A stretch of DNA of 46,223 nt from Oscillospiraceae bacterium (GCA_022800755.1 JAAWQX010000016.1:1-46223), one strand, 5' to 3'; numbered from the stretch's first letter, positions 7,309-15,960 are shown. Notes: a model not told the origin generated them from the letters alone. Translations and numbers: made by a program.

Positions 7309-8154
7309 ATGAACTTTACAGTTCTTGGCGGCGACGAACGCAGCGTACATGTGGTGACCCGGCTGCTGCGGGACGGACATGAGGTGCGTACATATCAAAT
7401 GGAGCGCGCTCAGTCCGTGCAGGGTACGGCCTGTCCCACGGCGGAAGCGGCCTTGTCGGGAGCGGGATGTGTGGTTTTGCCTGTCCCCTTATCCACAACG
7501 CCGGGGATGCTCAACGCGCCCTACGGCAGCCATGAAATGCCGCTGGCGGAGCTATGGCCCATGATCCCGGCCGGTGTGCCGGTGTTTTCCGGGGCGGTGA
7601 AGCCCGGGGAGCGGGCCCAGGCGGAGGAACACGGCGTTGTATTGACAGACCTCCTCACCATGGAGGAGCTTGCCGTGAAAAACGCCGCGCTGACGGCGGA
7701 GGGCGCACTGTCGGTGCTCATTCAGGAGACCGACCATTGTCTGATGGGGGAATCCATCCTCATCATCGGGGCCGGACGCATCGGCAAATTGCTGGGACTG
7801 CGGCTGCGGGCGTTGGGGGCCAAAGTGACGGTCTCCGCCCGGAAGGACAGCGATCTGGCCTGGTGCCGGGCGCTGTGTCTGGGTGTGGCGGATACCCGGG
7901 AGCTGGAGCTGATCCTGCCGCGGTTTTCCTGCGTAGTCAACACGGTGCCGTCCCCGGTGCTGTCCGGCGACCGGTTGGAGCGCCTGCCCCAGGGGACAAT
8001 AATCCTGGAACTGGCCTCCAAGCCCGGCGGCGTGGATCTGGCCGCGGCGGAAAAATGCGGCGTGCGGGTAGTGAACGCCGGGGGACTCCCGGGCAAAACT
8101 GCCCCGAAAAGCGCGGCGGAAGCTATCGTCGATACCATATATCACAACATTTAA
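7309..8154 (+). CDS. dpaA: Dipicolinate synthase subunit A
   Basis: A 281-residue Rossmann-fold protein matching SpoVFA/DpaA. The N-terminal part opens with MNFTVLGGDERSVHVVTRLL, and the NAD(P)-binding motif GAGRIGKLLG lies at about residues 154-163. With DpaB it oxidises the lysine-pathway intermediate dihydrodipicolinate (or its hydroxy-tetrahydro precursor) to dipicolinic acid, the calcium chelate of the spore core. GGAGGAGG precedes ATG 7309. dpaB follows 21 bases downstream. No dap genes or spoVA lie nearby. This is among the best evidence that the organism sporulates. Confidence 0.92.
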   Translation: MNFTVLGGDERSVHVVTRLLRDGHEVRTYQMERAQSVQGTACPTAEAALSGAGCVVLPVPLSTTPGMLNAPYGSHEMPLAELWPMIPAGVPVFSGAVKPGERAQAEEHGVVLTDLLTMEELAVKNAALTAEGALSVLIQETDHCLMGESILIIGAGRIGKLLGLRLRALGAKVTVSARKDSDLAWCRALCLGVADTRELELILPRFSCVVNTVPSPVLSGDRLERLPQGTIILELASKPGGVDLAAAEKCGVRVVNAGGLPGKTAPKSAAEAIVDTIYHNI

Positions 8155-8175
8155 GGAAATTTTGAGGCGATCGAT

Positions 8176-8748
8176 TTGAGTGAGAAATTGCGGATCGGAT
8201 GCGCGTTATGCGGTTCGTTTTGCACCTTTGAGAAAACCATGGCGGCGCTGGAAGACCTGTCCGAGCGCTACGACCTGACGGCTGTCGTGTCCCAAAACGC
8301 CGGGAGCACCGACACCCGGTTCGGGGAAGCGGCGGCGCATCTGGCGCGGCTGGAGCAGATCACGGGAAAGCCGGTCATCAAGACCATCCCGGAAGCCGAA
8401 CGCATCGGACCGGGAAAGCTCTTTGACGTGCTGGTCATCATGCCCTGCACGGGCAACACCCTGGGCAAGCTGGCCGCCGGCATCACGGACACCACCGTCA
8501 CCATGGCGGCGAAGGCCCATCTGCGCAACGGCCGGCCGGTGGTGGTCGCCATGAGTACCAACGACGGATTGTCTGCCAGCCTGCGAAATGTGGGTGAACT
8601 GATGGTGCGCAAGGGCTACTATTTTGTTCCCTTCGGCCAGGATGACCCAGTAAAAAAAGAAACGTCATTGGTGGCAGATCTTACAAAAGTGGAACAAACA
8701 GTCATCAAAGCGCTGGAGGGAAAACAGCTCCAGCCCGTACTGCTTTGA
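8176..8748 (+). CDS. dpaB: Dipicolinate synthase subunit B
   Basis: A 190-residue flavoprotein-like protein matching SpoVFB/DpaB, with the N-terminal motif IGCALCGSFCTFEK and the internal VIMPCTGNTLGKLAAG and AMSTNDGLSASLRN of the UbiX/PpcDC-like flavin fold. It is the partner of DpaA in making dipicolinate. The start is a TTG at 8176 with GAGG 8 bases before; no better ATG is available near the conserved N-terminus. The length is slightly under the usual 195-200 residues. A strong terminator follows, closing the two-gene operon. Confidence 0.92.
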   Translation: MSEKLRIGCALCGSFCTFEKTMAALEDLSERYDLTAVVSQNAGSTDTRFGEAAAHLARLEQITGKPVIKTIPEAERIGPGKLFDVLVIMPCTGNTLGKLAAGITDTTVTMAAKAHLRNGRPVVVAMSTNDGLSASLRNVGELMVRKGYYFVPFGQDDPVKKETSLVADLTKVEQTVIKALEGKQLQPVLL

Positions 8749-8755
8749 CCGCTTT

Positions 8756-8787
8756 GGGGACAGACGCGGGTGTCTGTCCCCATTTTT
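8756..8787 (+). terminator. Rho-independent terminator after dpaB
   Basis: GGGGACAGAC / GTCTGTCCCC with a six-base loop, followed by ATTTTT. A 10-bp perfect stem. Confidence 0.88.
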
Positions 8788-8865
8788 GCGTCTTCCGCCG
8801 GGAAAACGCAAAAGAGACAGGAGAAATACAAATGGAAACAGTTTGATGAAATTTACAGAAAGGGC

Positions 8866-8894
8866 TTGCCTTACACTAAATCTTGTGCTATATT
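8866..8894 (+). promoter_or_regulatory. nrdDG promoter
   Basis: TTGCCT (8866-8871), 17 bases, TATATT (8889-8894). The first NrdR-type box fills almost the whole spacer. Transcription should start near 8901, leaving a leader of about 100 bases before nrdD. Confidence 0.6.
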
Positions 8895-8920
8895 TATTCA
8901 CGCACCCCAATATATGTACA
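8873..8920 (+). promoter_or_regulatory. Pair of NrdR-type boxes
   Basis: Box 1 ACACTAAATCTTGTGC (8873-8888) agrees at about 13 of 16 positions with the known NrdR consensus acaCwAtATaTwGtgt. Box 2 CCCCAATATATGTACA (8905-8920) is weaker, about 9 of 16, but begins exactly 32 bases after box 1, the face-of-helix spacing usual for NrdR pairs. Box 1 lies between -35 and -10, so binding would block polymerase. nrdR itself is not in the window. Confidence 0.6.
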
Positions 8921-8951
8921 ACATATAGGGACGCATCGTTATATAAATCAC

Positions 8952-8970
8952 ACCGCATCCTGCGGTTTTT
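8952..8970 (+). terminator. Small terminator-like hairpin in the nrdD leader
   Basis: ACCGCA-tcc-TGCGGT followed by TTTT, about 30 bases before the nrdD start. The stem is only 6 bp, so it may be a weak attenuator or just leader structure. Confidence 0.3.
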
Positions 8971-9000
8971 AAACGACCACGAAAGAGGAGTATCTGCATT

Positions 9001-11229
9001 ATGAAAGTCATCAAGCGAAACGGTTCCGAGGTCACTTTTGACTCGGAGAAGATCACCGCTGCCATCACCAAGGCCAATCTGGCCGTGGAGGAAAAGCACC
9101 GGCTGAACCCGGAGGACATCCAGGATATCACGGACATCGTCACCTATAAATGCGGCAAACTCGGCCATACCCCCAGCGTAGAGGAGATCCAGGACCTGGT
9201 AGAACTGCAAATCATGGGCCATGGGGCCTATCCTCTGGCCAAGGCTTACATCACCTACCGCTATGAGCGCTCCCTGGTGCGCCAGGCCAACACCACAGAT
9301 GACACCATCCTCAGTTTGATCGACTGCACCAACGAATTGGCCAACCAGGAAAACTCCAATAAAAACCCCCAGATCAATTCCGTCATGCGAGACTACATGG
9401 CCGGCGAGGTGTCCAAAGACCTGACCCGCCGGATGCTCCTGCCCAAAGAGGTGGTGGACGCCCATGACGCGGGCATCATCCACTTCCACGACGCGGATTA
9501 TTACGCCCAGCGGATGCACAACTGCGATCTGGTGAATCTGGAAGACATGCTGGAAAACGGCACGGTCATTTCCGGCACCATGATCGAGCGGCCCCACAGT
9601 TTCTCCACCGCGTGCAACATCGCCACGCAGATCATCGCCCAAGTGGCATCCAACCAGTACGGCGGCCAGAGCATCTCCTTGACCCATCTGGCCCCCTTCG
9701 TGCAGGTCAGCCGGGAAAAATTCGACCGGCAGGTGCGCAAGGAGTTTGAGGACGCCGGCGTTACCGCCACGGAAGAGCAGATCCGCGCCCTTGTGGAAAA
9801 GCGGGTGGACGACGAGATCACCCGGGGCGTGCAGACCATCCAGTATCAGGTGGTCACGCTGCTCACAACAAACGGACAAGCCCCCTTCGTCACGGTGTTC
9901 ATGTATCTTGGCGAAGCAAAAAATGAACAGGAGAAAAAGGACCTGGCCAAGATCATCGAGGAAGTCCTGCGCCAGCGCATCGAGGGCGTGAAGAACGAAT
10001 CCGGCGTGTACGTCACCCCCGCGTTCCCCAAGCTCATCTACGTGCTGGAAGAGCAGAACATCCACGAGGATTCTCCCTATTTCTACCTGACCCAGCTGGC
10101 CGCCAAATGCACCGCCAAACGCATGGTGCCGGATTACATTTCCGAAAAGATCATGCTCCGTGACAAAGGAGATGCTTACGTATGCATGGGCTGCCGTTCC
10201 TTCCTCACCCCCGACCGCTTTACGGACGCGGGCGTTGGCAACGTGGCCAATGCCGGGAATTATGAGCCGGGCAAGCATAAATACTATGGCCGGTTCAACC
10301 AGGGCGTGGTTACCATCAATCTGGTGGACGTGGCCCTCAGTTCCGGCGGGGATATGGACAAATTCTGGACCATCTTTGAAGACCGTCTGGAACTGTGCCA
10401 CCGGGCGTTGCTGTGCCGCCACAACCGGCTGAAAGGCACATTGTCCGACGCTGCCCCCATCCTGTGGCAGTACGGCGCCCTGGCCCGGCTGGAGAAGGGC
10501 GAAACCATCGATAAGTTGCTGTATAACGGCTATTCCACCATTTCTCTGGGCTATGCGGGCTTGTACGAATGCACCAAATACATGACCGGCAAGTCCCACA
10601 CCGATCCCGAGGGCGAGCCTTTCGCCCTGCAGGTCATGCAGTACATGAACGACAAATGCAAGGGCTGGAAAGCGGAACACAACGTGGACTTCTCCCTGTA
10701 CGGCACGCCGCTGGAATCCACCACTTATAAATTCGCCCAGAACCTGCAAAGACGCTTCGGCATCATCCCCGGCATCACGGACAAGGGATATATCACCAAC
10801 AGCTACCATGTCCACGTCACCGAGGAAATCAGCGCGTTCGACAAATTCGCCTTTGAAGCCAAGTTCCAGGCCCTGTCCCCCGGCGGCGCCATCAGCTATG
10901 TGGAAGTGCCGGATATGCAGCAGAACCTTGAGGGCGTCATCTCCATCATCCGGTACATTTACGACCACATTATGTACGCCGAATTGAACTGCAAAAGCGA
11001 TTACTGCCAAGTCTGCGGCTTTGACGGAGAGATCCAGATCGAGGAATCCGACGGCAAGCTGATTTGGAAATGCCCTGTGTGCGGCAATACGGACCAGAAC
11101 AAAATGAACGTCGCCCGCCGCACCTGCGGCTACATCGGCACCCAGTTCTGGAACCAGGGCCGGACGGAAGAGATTCGGGACCGTGTGCTGCACGTGTGTC
11201 TGGATGAGCCGGTCGCCTGCGGATGCTAA
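9001..11229 (+). CDS. nrdD: Anaerobic (class III) ribonucleoside-triphosphate reductase
   Basis: 742 residues. An N-terminal ATP-cone (about residues 1-90, MKVIKRNGSEVTFDSEKI) is the allosteric activity site, followed by the ten-stranded glycyl-radical barrel. Near the C-terminus are a zinc site (CQVCG about residue 667 and CPVCG about 25 residues on) and the glycyl-radical motif RRTCGYIG at about 706-713. It reduces ribonucleoside triphosphates to deoxyribonucleotides without oxygen, after activation by NrdG encoded next. AGGAG sits 10 bases before ATG 9001. Upstream NrdR boxes imply repression when dNTPs are plentiful. A long open frame on the opposite strand is a composition artefact. Confidence 0.97.
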   Translation: MKVIKRNGSEVTFDSEKITAAITKANLAVEEKHRLNPEDIQDITDIVTYKCGKLGHTPSVEEIQDLVELQIMGHGAYPLAKAYITYRYERSLVRQANTTDDTILSLIDCTNELANQENSNKNPQINSVMRDYMAGEVSKDLTRRMLLPKEVVDAHDAGIIHFHDADYYAQRMHNCDLVNLEDMLENGTVISGTMIERPHSFSTACNIATQIIAQVASNQYGGQSISLTHLAPFVQVSREKFDRQVRKEFEDAGVTATEEQIRALVEKRVDDEITRGVQTIQYQVVTLLTTNGQAPFVTVFMYLGEAKNEQEKKDLAKIIEEVLRQRIEGVKNESGVYVTPAFPKLIYVLEEQNIHEDSPYFYLTQLAAKCTAKRMVPDYISEKIMLRDKGDAYVCMGCRSFLTPDRFTDAGVGNVANAGNYEPGKHKYYGRFNQGVVTINLVDVALSSGGDMDKFWTIFEDRLELCHRALLCRHNRLKGTLSDAAPILWQYGALARLEKGETIDKLLYNGYSTISLGYAGLYECTKYMTGKSHTDPEGEPFALQVMQYMNDKCKGWKAEHNVDFSLYGTPLESTTYKFAQNLQRRFGIIPGITDKGYITNSYHVHVTEEISAFDKFAFEAKFQALSPGGAISYVEVPDMQQNLEGVISIIRYIYDHIMYAELNCKSDYCQVCGFDGEIQIEESDGKLIWKCPVCGNTDQNKMNVARRTCGYIGTQFWNQGRTEEIRDRVLHVCLDEPVACGC

Positions 11230-11240
11230 GTAAAACATAC

Positions 11241-11267
11241 AAAAAGACTGCCGTCGGCGGTCTTTTT
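11241..11267 (+). terminator. Terminator-like hairpin between nrdD and nrdG
   Basis: AAAAAGACTGCC-gtc-GGCGGTCTTTTT (one G-T pair) lies between nrdD and nrdG, only 58 bases apart. It probably lowers nrdG expression relative to nrdD, which suits an activase needed in small amounts. Confidence 0.7.
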
Positions 11268-11287
11268 GTTTCGAATGAGGTACTATA

Positions 11288-11812
11288 ATGAATTATTGCG
11301 CACTACGAACCTGTGATGTAGCCAACGGCCCGGGGATGCGGGTGACGCTGTTCGTGTCTGGCTGCACCAACCATTGCCCCGGCTGCTTCCAGCCGGAAAC
11401 CTGGGATTTTGACTACGGCCAGCCCTTCACCGCCGAGACCCAGGCCCATATCCTTGACCTGCTGGCCCCGGAATACATTTCCGGCCTGACCCTGCTGGGG
11501 GGAGACCCCTTTGAACCGTCCAACCAGCGGGCGCTGCTGCCCTTACTGCAAGCGGTAAAGGCCCAATACCCCCGCAAGACCGTCTGGGCGTTCACCGGCT
11601 TTCTGCTGGACGAGGAATTGCAGCACGACGGCAGCCATCCCCGCTGCGAGGTAACAGATGAAATGCTCACCTATATTGATATCCTTGTAGACGGGCGTTT
11701 CATCGAGGCGCAAAAGGACGTGCGCTTAAAATTTAAAGGGTCCGCCAATCAACGCACTATTGATGTACCGAAAACGCTGGCACAAGGTAAAGTCGTTCTT
11801 GCGGAGATATAA
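11288..11812 (+). CDS. nrdG: Anaerobic ribonucleotide reductase activating protein (radical SAM)
   Basis: 174 residues. The radical-SAM cluster motif CxxxCxxC is seen as C26-TNH-C30-PG-C33, with the following PETWDF typical of NrdG and a glycine-rich SAM-binding segment LLGGDPFEPSNQ. It uses a 4Fe-4S cluster and S-adenosylmethionine to put the glycyl radical on NrdD. It lies directly after nrdD, separated only by the hairpin at 11241-11267. GAGG precedes the ATG. Length and motifs are normal for the family. Confidence 0.96.
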   Translation: MNYCALRTCDVANGPGMRVTLFVSGCTNHCPGCFQPETWDFDYGQPFTAETQAHILDLLAPEYISGLTLLGGDPFEPSNQRALLPLLQAVKAQYPRKTVWAFTGFLLDEELQHDGSHPRCEVTDEMLTYIDILVDGRFIEAQKDVRLKFKGSANQRTIDVPKTLAQGKVVLAEI

Positions 11813-11833
11813 CCTTTTCTATCTGCAAACCTA

Positions 11834-11868
11834 TCAAACGGGCGCTTCAGAAAGAAGCGCCCGTTTGA
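11834..11868. terminator. Bidirectional hairpin between nrdG and spoVT
   Basis: A perfect 15-bp stem (11834-11848 and 11854-11868) with a 5-base loop lies between the two convergent genes. T runs are short on both sides, so termination strength is uncertain. Confidence 0.65.
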
Positions 11869-11870
11869 CG

Positions 11871-12410
11871 TTAATTCTCCATCTGCTTGCCAAGGAACAT
11901 TGACACCGTCTGCACCAGCTTCAATTCCACTTCGCCGACGGTTCCCGTCCCTTCGGTCAGAAACAGCACGCCGCCCAACACGTCGCCCTCGGACAAAATC
12001 GGCGCGGCCACGGCTACCCGGTACTTGTCGTCCCCGGCCAGCACGGGGATGCCCTTTTGTCCCGCCTCACAGCTATACAGCCGCCGGGATTCCAGTACCT
12101 GCTCCAGTTCGGCGCTGATGGTCTTTTCCTGCAATTCCCGTTTGCCCGCGCCGGATACCGTGAGGATGGTATCCCGGTCGCACACAGCCGCCAGACCGGA
12201 AGTGGTCTTGTTCAGGGACTCACAGATCTGTGCGGCAAAATCGGACAGCTCTCCCATGGGGGAATATTTTTTGAAGATCACCGCGCCGTCCTTATCGGTA
12301 AAGATCTCCAGCGGGTCGCTTTCCTTGATGTGCAGAGTGCGGCGGATCTCCTTGGGGATGACCACTCTGCCCAGATCATCGATCCTGCGAACGATTCCGG
12401 TTGCTTTCAT
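11871..12410 (-). CDS. spoVT: Stage V sporulation regulator SpoVT (AbrB family)
   Basis: 179 residues, the same size as B. subtilis SpoVT. Residues 1-50 are an AbrB swapped-hairpin DNA-binding domain (MKATGIVRRIDDLGRVVIPKEIRRTL), and residues about 58-178 form a GAF-like domain. The GAF-like part distinguishes it from the roughly 95-residue AbrB. SpoVT tunes sigma-G-dependent gene expression in the forespore. AAGGAG precedes the ATG. A possible sigma-G promoter lies upstream. It sits between nrdG and ppdK, convergent with the first and divergent from the second. Confidence 0.93.
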   Translation of the reverse strand: MKATGIVRRIDDLGRVVIPKEIRRTLHIKESDPLEIFTDKDGAVIFKKYSPMGELSDFAAQICESLNKTTSGLAAVCDRDTILTVSGAGKRELQEKTISAELEQVLESRRLYSCEAGQKGIPVLAGDDKYRVAVAAPILSEGDVLGGVLFLTEGTGTVGEVELKLVQTVSMFLGKQMEN

Positions 12411-12449
12411 GATATAACGAAAAACTCCTTCTTTTGAAACTTTCCTCGT

Positions 12450-12479
12450 TAGTTTTTACAGCAAAAGGAGATTTATACA
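12450..12479 (-). promoter_or_regulatory. Possible sigma-G-type promoter of spoVT
   Basis: On the minus strand TGTATA (12474-12479), 17 bases, AAAACTA (12450-12456). Compare the known sigma-G pattern TGMATA ... CATAMTA: 5 of 6 and 5 of 7 positions. spoVT is a forespore gene in B. subtilis. Confidence 0.35.
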
Positions 12480-12593
12480 TGTCTGGAAGTTCGGTCAAAA
12501 ATGGGCAAAGCGTCGAAAAAACAACGGAATCCTTTGGACAACCACCACAGGAATGAAAATTTTCCCAAAAAAGTATGGAAAAACCCTGGGATA

Positions 12594-12602
12594 TGTTATA
12601 AT
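12594..12602 (+). promoter_or_regulatory. Extended -10 promoter of ppdK
   Basis: TGTTATAAT is a TGn-extended perfect -10 (TATAAT at 12597-12602) about 80 bases before the ppdK start. The -35 position holds only TATGGA. The 12411-12682 gap otherwise contains just the spoVT control region. Confidence 0.6.
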
Positions 12603-12682
12603 ATTGGTTGTGTGCGCCGGAATCCTTCCGGCGCTGCCTATTCAAATAATCATTTAAAATGAAATAGATGGAGGAGATCAAT

Positions 12683-15340
12683 TTGAACAAACGTTTCCTG
12701 TACCTGTTCCAGGAGGGCCACGAGGCCTTCGGCGGTGACCAGACCCAGATGAAGAACATCTTGGGCGGCAAAGGTTCCGGCCTGGCCGAGATGACCAACG
12801 CCGGTATGCCGGTTCCCCAGGGCTTCACCATCACCACGGAAGCCTGCACCCAGTATTATGCCGACGGCCGGGAGATCAATCCCGAGATCCAGGCGGATAT
12901 TTTCCGTTACATGGAAAAGCTGGAAGAGATTACCGGCAAGAAGTTCGGCGACGTAAACAACCCTCTGCTGGTATCCGTGCGTTCCGGTGCCCGCCAGTCC
13001 ATGCCCGGTATGATGGACACTATCCTGAACCTGGGATTGAACGACGCGTCCGTAGAGGGTCTGGCCAAGAAAACGGACAACCCCCGCTTCGCTTACGACT
13101 GCTACCGCCGCTTTGTGCAGATGTTCTCCGACGTGGTCATGGGCGTGTCCAAGACCCTGTTTGAAGAAGTCATCGACCAAATGAAAGAAGCCAAGAGCGT
13201 GAAAAACGACGTGGACCTGACCGCGGACGATTTGAAGACCCTTGTGGTGAAATTCAAGAAGATTTACGAGGATAACGAGGGCAAACCTTTCCCCCAGGAC
13301 CCGAAAGAGCAGCTCATCGAGGCGGTCAAGGCCGTGTTCCGCTCCTGGGATAATGAGCGCGCCAACGTCTACCGCCGCATGAACGAGATTCCCTACGAGT
13401 GGGGCACCGCGGTGAACGTGCAGGCCATGGCCTTCGGCAACTCCGGCGACCGCAGCGGCACCGGCGTGGCCTTTACCCGCAACCCCGCCACCGGCGAGCG
13501 CAAACTCATGGGCGAGTACCTCATCAACGCCCAGGGCGAAGACGTGGTTGCCGGCGTGCGCACCCCCGAACCCATCAGCCACCTGGAGCAGCAGATGCCC
13601 GAGGTGTACGCCCAGTTTGTAGAGCTGGCGGGCCGTCTGGAAAATTACTACCGCGACATGCAGGACATGGAGTTCACCATTGAGGACGGCCACCTGTTCA
13701 TGCTCCAGACCCGTAACGGCAAGCGCACCGCCCAAGCCGCGCTTCAGATTGCCTGCGACCTGGTAGACGAGGGCGTCATCACCGAGAAAGAAGCCGTTTT
13801 GCGCGTGGAACCCAAGCAGCTTGATACGCTTTTGCATCCCCAGTTCGATTCCAAGGCCCTGGAAGCCGCCGCTGTGGTGGGCAAGGGTCTGGCGGCCAGC
13901 CCCGGCAGCGCCTGCGGCAAGGTCGTGTTCTCCGCCGAGGACGCCGCCGCGTGGCATGAGCGCGGGGAAAAGGTCGTTCTGGTGCGTCTGGAGACCAGCC
14001 CCGAGGACATCGTGGGTATGCAGGTCAGCCAGGGCATTCTCACCGTCCGCGGCGGCATGACCAGCCACGCGGCTGTGGTGGCCCGGGGTATGGGCACCTG
14101 TTGCGTGTGCGGCTGCGGCAACAGCAACGAGGTCGTCATCGACTACAACGCCAAGACCTTGGTCATCAACGGCAAGACCTTCAAGGAAGGCGATTATATC
14201 TCCATCGACGGTTCCACCGGCAACATCTACGAGGGCCAGATCGCCACGGTCGCGGCCACGGAGAACGCCAACCTGAACCGCTTCATGGGCTGGGCGGACC
14301 AGTACCGTCAGCTCATGGTATACACCAACGCCGATAACCCCCACGACGCCCAGCAGGCGTCCGACTTCGGCGCCGAGGGCATCGGCCTGTGCCGTACGGA
14401 GCACATGTTCTTCGGCGAGGACCGCATCCGCGCCATGCGTGAGATGATCGTGTCCGACAACACCGCCGACCGGGAAAAGGCATTGTCCAAACTGCTGCCC
14501 TTCCAGCAGAGCGACTTTGAGGGCATTTACGAGGTCATGGGCGAGCGCCCGGTGACCATCCGTTACCTGGACCCCCCGCTGCACGAGTTCCTGCCCCAGG
14601 ACGAGGCGGAGATCCAGAGCATCGCCAAGGAACTGGGCGTGACGGTGGAGAAGCTCCACAACGTCATCGCGTCCCTGCATGAGTTCAACCCCATGATGGG
14701 TCACCGCGGCTGCCGTTTGTGCGTATCTTATCCCGAGATCGCGGTCATGCAGACCACCGCCGTCATCAACGCGGCCATCAACGTGAACAAGCGCAAGGGC
14801 CTGAACATCGTTCCCCACATCATGATCCCTCTGGTGGGCGAGGTCAAGGAACTGAAGTTCGTCAAAGACGTGGTGGTCAAGACCGCGGACGAGCTGATCG
14901 CCAAGGCCGGCGTTTCCATGAAGTACGAGGTCGGCACCATGATCGAGATCCCCCGGGCGGCCCTCACCGCCGACGAGGTGGCCAAGGAAGCGGACTTCTT
15001 CAGCTTCGGTACCAACGACCTGACTCAGATGACCTTCGGCTTCAGCCGTGACGACGCGGGCAAGTTCCTGGATTACTACTACGACAGCAAAATCTATGAA
15101 CTTGACCCCTTCGCGCACCTGGACCAGACCGGCGTGGGCAAGCTGGTGGAAATGGCCACGAAGCTGGGCCGTCAGACCCGTCCCGACCTGTCCGTGGGCG
15201 TGTGCGGCGAACACGGCGGCGACCCGTCCAGCGTGGAGTTCTTCCACAAGACGGGCTTGGACTACGTGAGCTGCTCCCCGTTCCGCGTGCCCATCGCAAG
15301 ACTGGCCGCGGCTCAGGCAGCCATTAAGAACCCCCGGTAA
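12683..15340 (+). CDS. ppdK: Pyruvate, phosphate dikinase
   Basis: 885 residues. It has an N-terminal ATP-grasp domain (YLFQEGHEAFGG, then GGKGSGLAEM), the central phosphohistidine domain with GGMTSHAAVVAR (His at about residue 462), and a C-terminal PEP/pyruvate barrel ending in the catalytic-Cys segment SVGVCGEHGGDP. It interconverts pyruvate + ATP + phosphate and PEP + AMP + pyrophosphate; in anaerobes it often runs towards pyruvate and ATP as a pyrophosphate-based glycolytic step. I prefer the TTG at 12683, 6 bases after GGAGGAG; an upstream ATG at 12668 would place the ribosome site inside the gene. Single gene with its own promoter and terminator. Confidence 0.96.
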   Translation: MNKRFLYLFQEGHEAFGGDQTQMKNILGGKGSGLAEMTNAGMPVPQGFTITTEACTQYYADGREINPEIQADIFRYMEKLEEITGKKFGDVNNPLLVSVRSGARQSMPGMMDTILNLGLNDASVEGLAKKTDNPRFAYDCYRRFVQMFSDVVMGVSKTLFEEVIDQMKEAKSVKNDVDLTADDLKTLVVKFKKIYEDNEGKPFPQDPKEQLIEAVKAVFRSWDNERANVYRRMNEIPYEWGTAVNVQAMAFGNSGDRSGTGVAFTRNPATGERKLMGEYLINAQGEDVVAGVRTPEPISHLEQQMPEVYAQFVELAGRLENYYRDMQDMEFTIEDGHLFMLQTRNGKRTAQAALQIACDLVDEGVITEKEAVLRVEPKQLDTLLHPQFDSKALEAAAVVGKGLAASPGSACGKVVFSAEDAAAWHERGEKVVLVRLETSPEDIVGMQVSQGILTVRGGMTSHAAVVARGMGTCCVCGCGNSNEVVIDYNAKTLVINGKTFKEGDYISIDGSTGNIYEGQIATVAATENANLNRFMGWADQYRQLMVYTNADNPHDAQQASDFGAEGIGLCRTEHMFFGEDRIRAMREMIVSDNTADREKALSKLLPFQQSDFEGIYEVMGERPVTIRYLDPPLHEFLPQDEAEIQSIAKELGVTVEKLHNVIASLHEFNPMMGHRGCRLCVSYPEIAVMQTTAVINAAINVNKRKGLNIVPHIMIPLVGEVKELKFVKDVVVKTADELIAKAGVSMKYEVGTMIEIPRAALTADEVAKEADFFSFGTNDLTQMTFGFSRDDAGKFLDYYYDSKIYELDPFAHLDQTGVGKLVEMATKLGRQTRPDLSVGVCGEHGGDPSSVEFFHKTGLDYVSCSPFRVPIARLAAAQAAIKNPR

Positions 15341-15346
15341 AAAAGT

Positions 15347-15378
15347 ATCCCCCGGAGCAAATGCTCCGGGGGATTTTT
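15347..15378 (+). terminator. Rho-independent terminator after ppdK
   Basis: Perfect 13-bp stem ATCCCCCGGAGCA / TGCTCCGGGGGAT with a two-base centre, followed by TTTTT. Confidence 0.92.
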
Positions 15379-15390
15379 CGTCCAAAATAA

Positions 15391-15426
15391 AATGCCCCAC
15401 GGCCGGGATGTAAGCCGTGGGGGCAA
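15391..15426 (-). terminator. Terminator after the folate ECF gene
   Basis: On the minus strand TTGCCCCCACGGC ... GCCGTGGGGCA then TTTTATTTT. It ends the leftward folT-like transcript just before the convergent ppdK terminator. Confidence 0.82.
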
Positions 15427-15429
15427 TAT

Positions 15430-15960
15430 TTATGTGGTTTGCGGCAGCGCTTTTTTAATCGCGCCGGTGAGCGGCGGCAAAATCGCGCCGAACACAATGC
15501 CCTTTGCCAACGCCAGGGCCAGCCGCGGGATGGTCAAAGCGAACAGGTAAGCCCCGTAGTAGCCGTAAATCTTGCTATCGATGAACAGCGCACCGGTATT
15601 CAGCGCGGTGATTAACAGTTCAGCAATGAGCATCACAGCGACCGTCTTTGTCCGGGACATCTGGAACCCCGACGCTTTCGCCGCCCATCCAATCAGCAAC
15701 GCCGCAATGACATACGGCGCGATCCACAGCAAGGTCGTCGCCGTGATTCCATGGCGCAAAAGCTGGTAAATGAGGTTGCCCACAAAGGCGATGGCCGCGC
15801 CGTCCAGCGGACCCAAAAGCATCGCCCCCAAGGCAATAGGAAAACTTTCCAGCGTGATGCGCATGGAGTTGCCAATATCAATGGACACGTAACTCAGCAC
15901 GGCGCATAAAGCCGCCAACATGGCGTTGGTAGCCAATCTCGAGGTTTTGTTGTGATTCAA
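15430..15960 (-). CDS. folT: Folate ECF transporter substrate-binding (S) component
   Basis: A 176-residue membrane protein with about six spans. The ECF S-component signature in the first helix (MLAALCAVLS) binds the shared energising module EcfAA'T, which is not in the window. The THF riboswitch in its leader makes folate or a derivative the likely substrate, so the substrate call rests on regulation rather than on binding residues. The start is a TTG (15960) with AAGGAG 8 bases upstream, and that ribosome site lies in the 3' arm of the riboswitch terminator. Single gene with its own terminator. Confidence 0.85.
   Translation of the reverse strand: MNHNKTSRLATNAMLAALCAVLSYVSIDIGNSMRITLESFPIALGAMLLGPLDGAAIAFVGNLIYQLLRHGITATTLLWIAPYVIAALLIGWAAKASGFQMSRTKTVAVMLIAELLITALNTGALFIDSKIYGYYGAYLFALTIPRLALALAKGIVFGAILPPLTGAIKKALPQTT

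Noticed and set aside
8665-11238. Very long open frame on the minus strand opposite nrdD
   Set aside because: It mirrors the whole nrdD gene, has no family resemblance, and is expected from the biased codon composition of GC-rich DNA.
12650-15400. Very long open frame on the minus strand opposite ppdK
   Set aside because: Same reason: antisense to a conserved enzyme, low-complexity His/Gly-rich product, no ribosome site.
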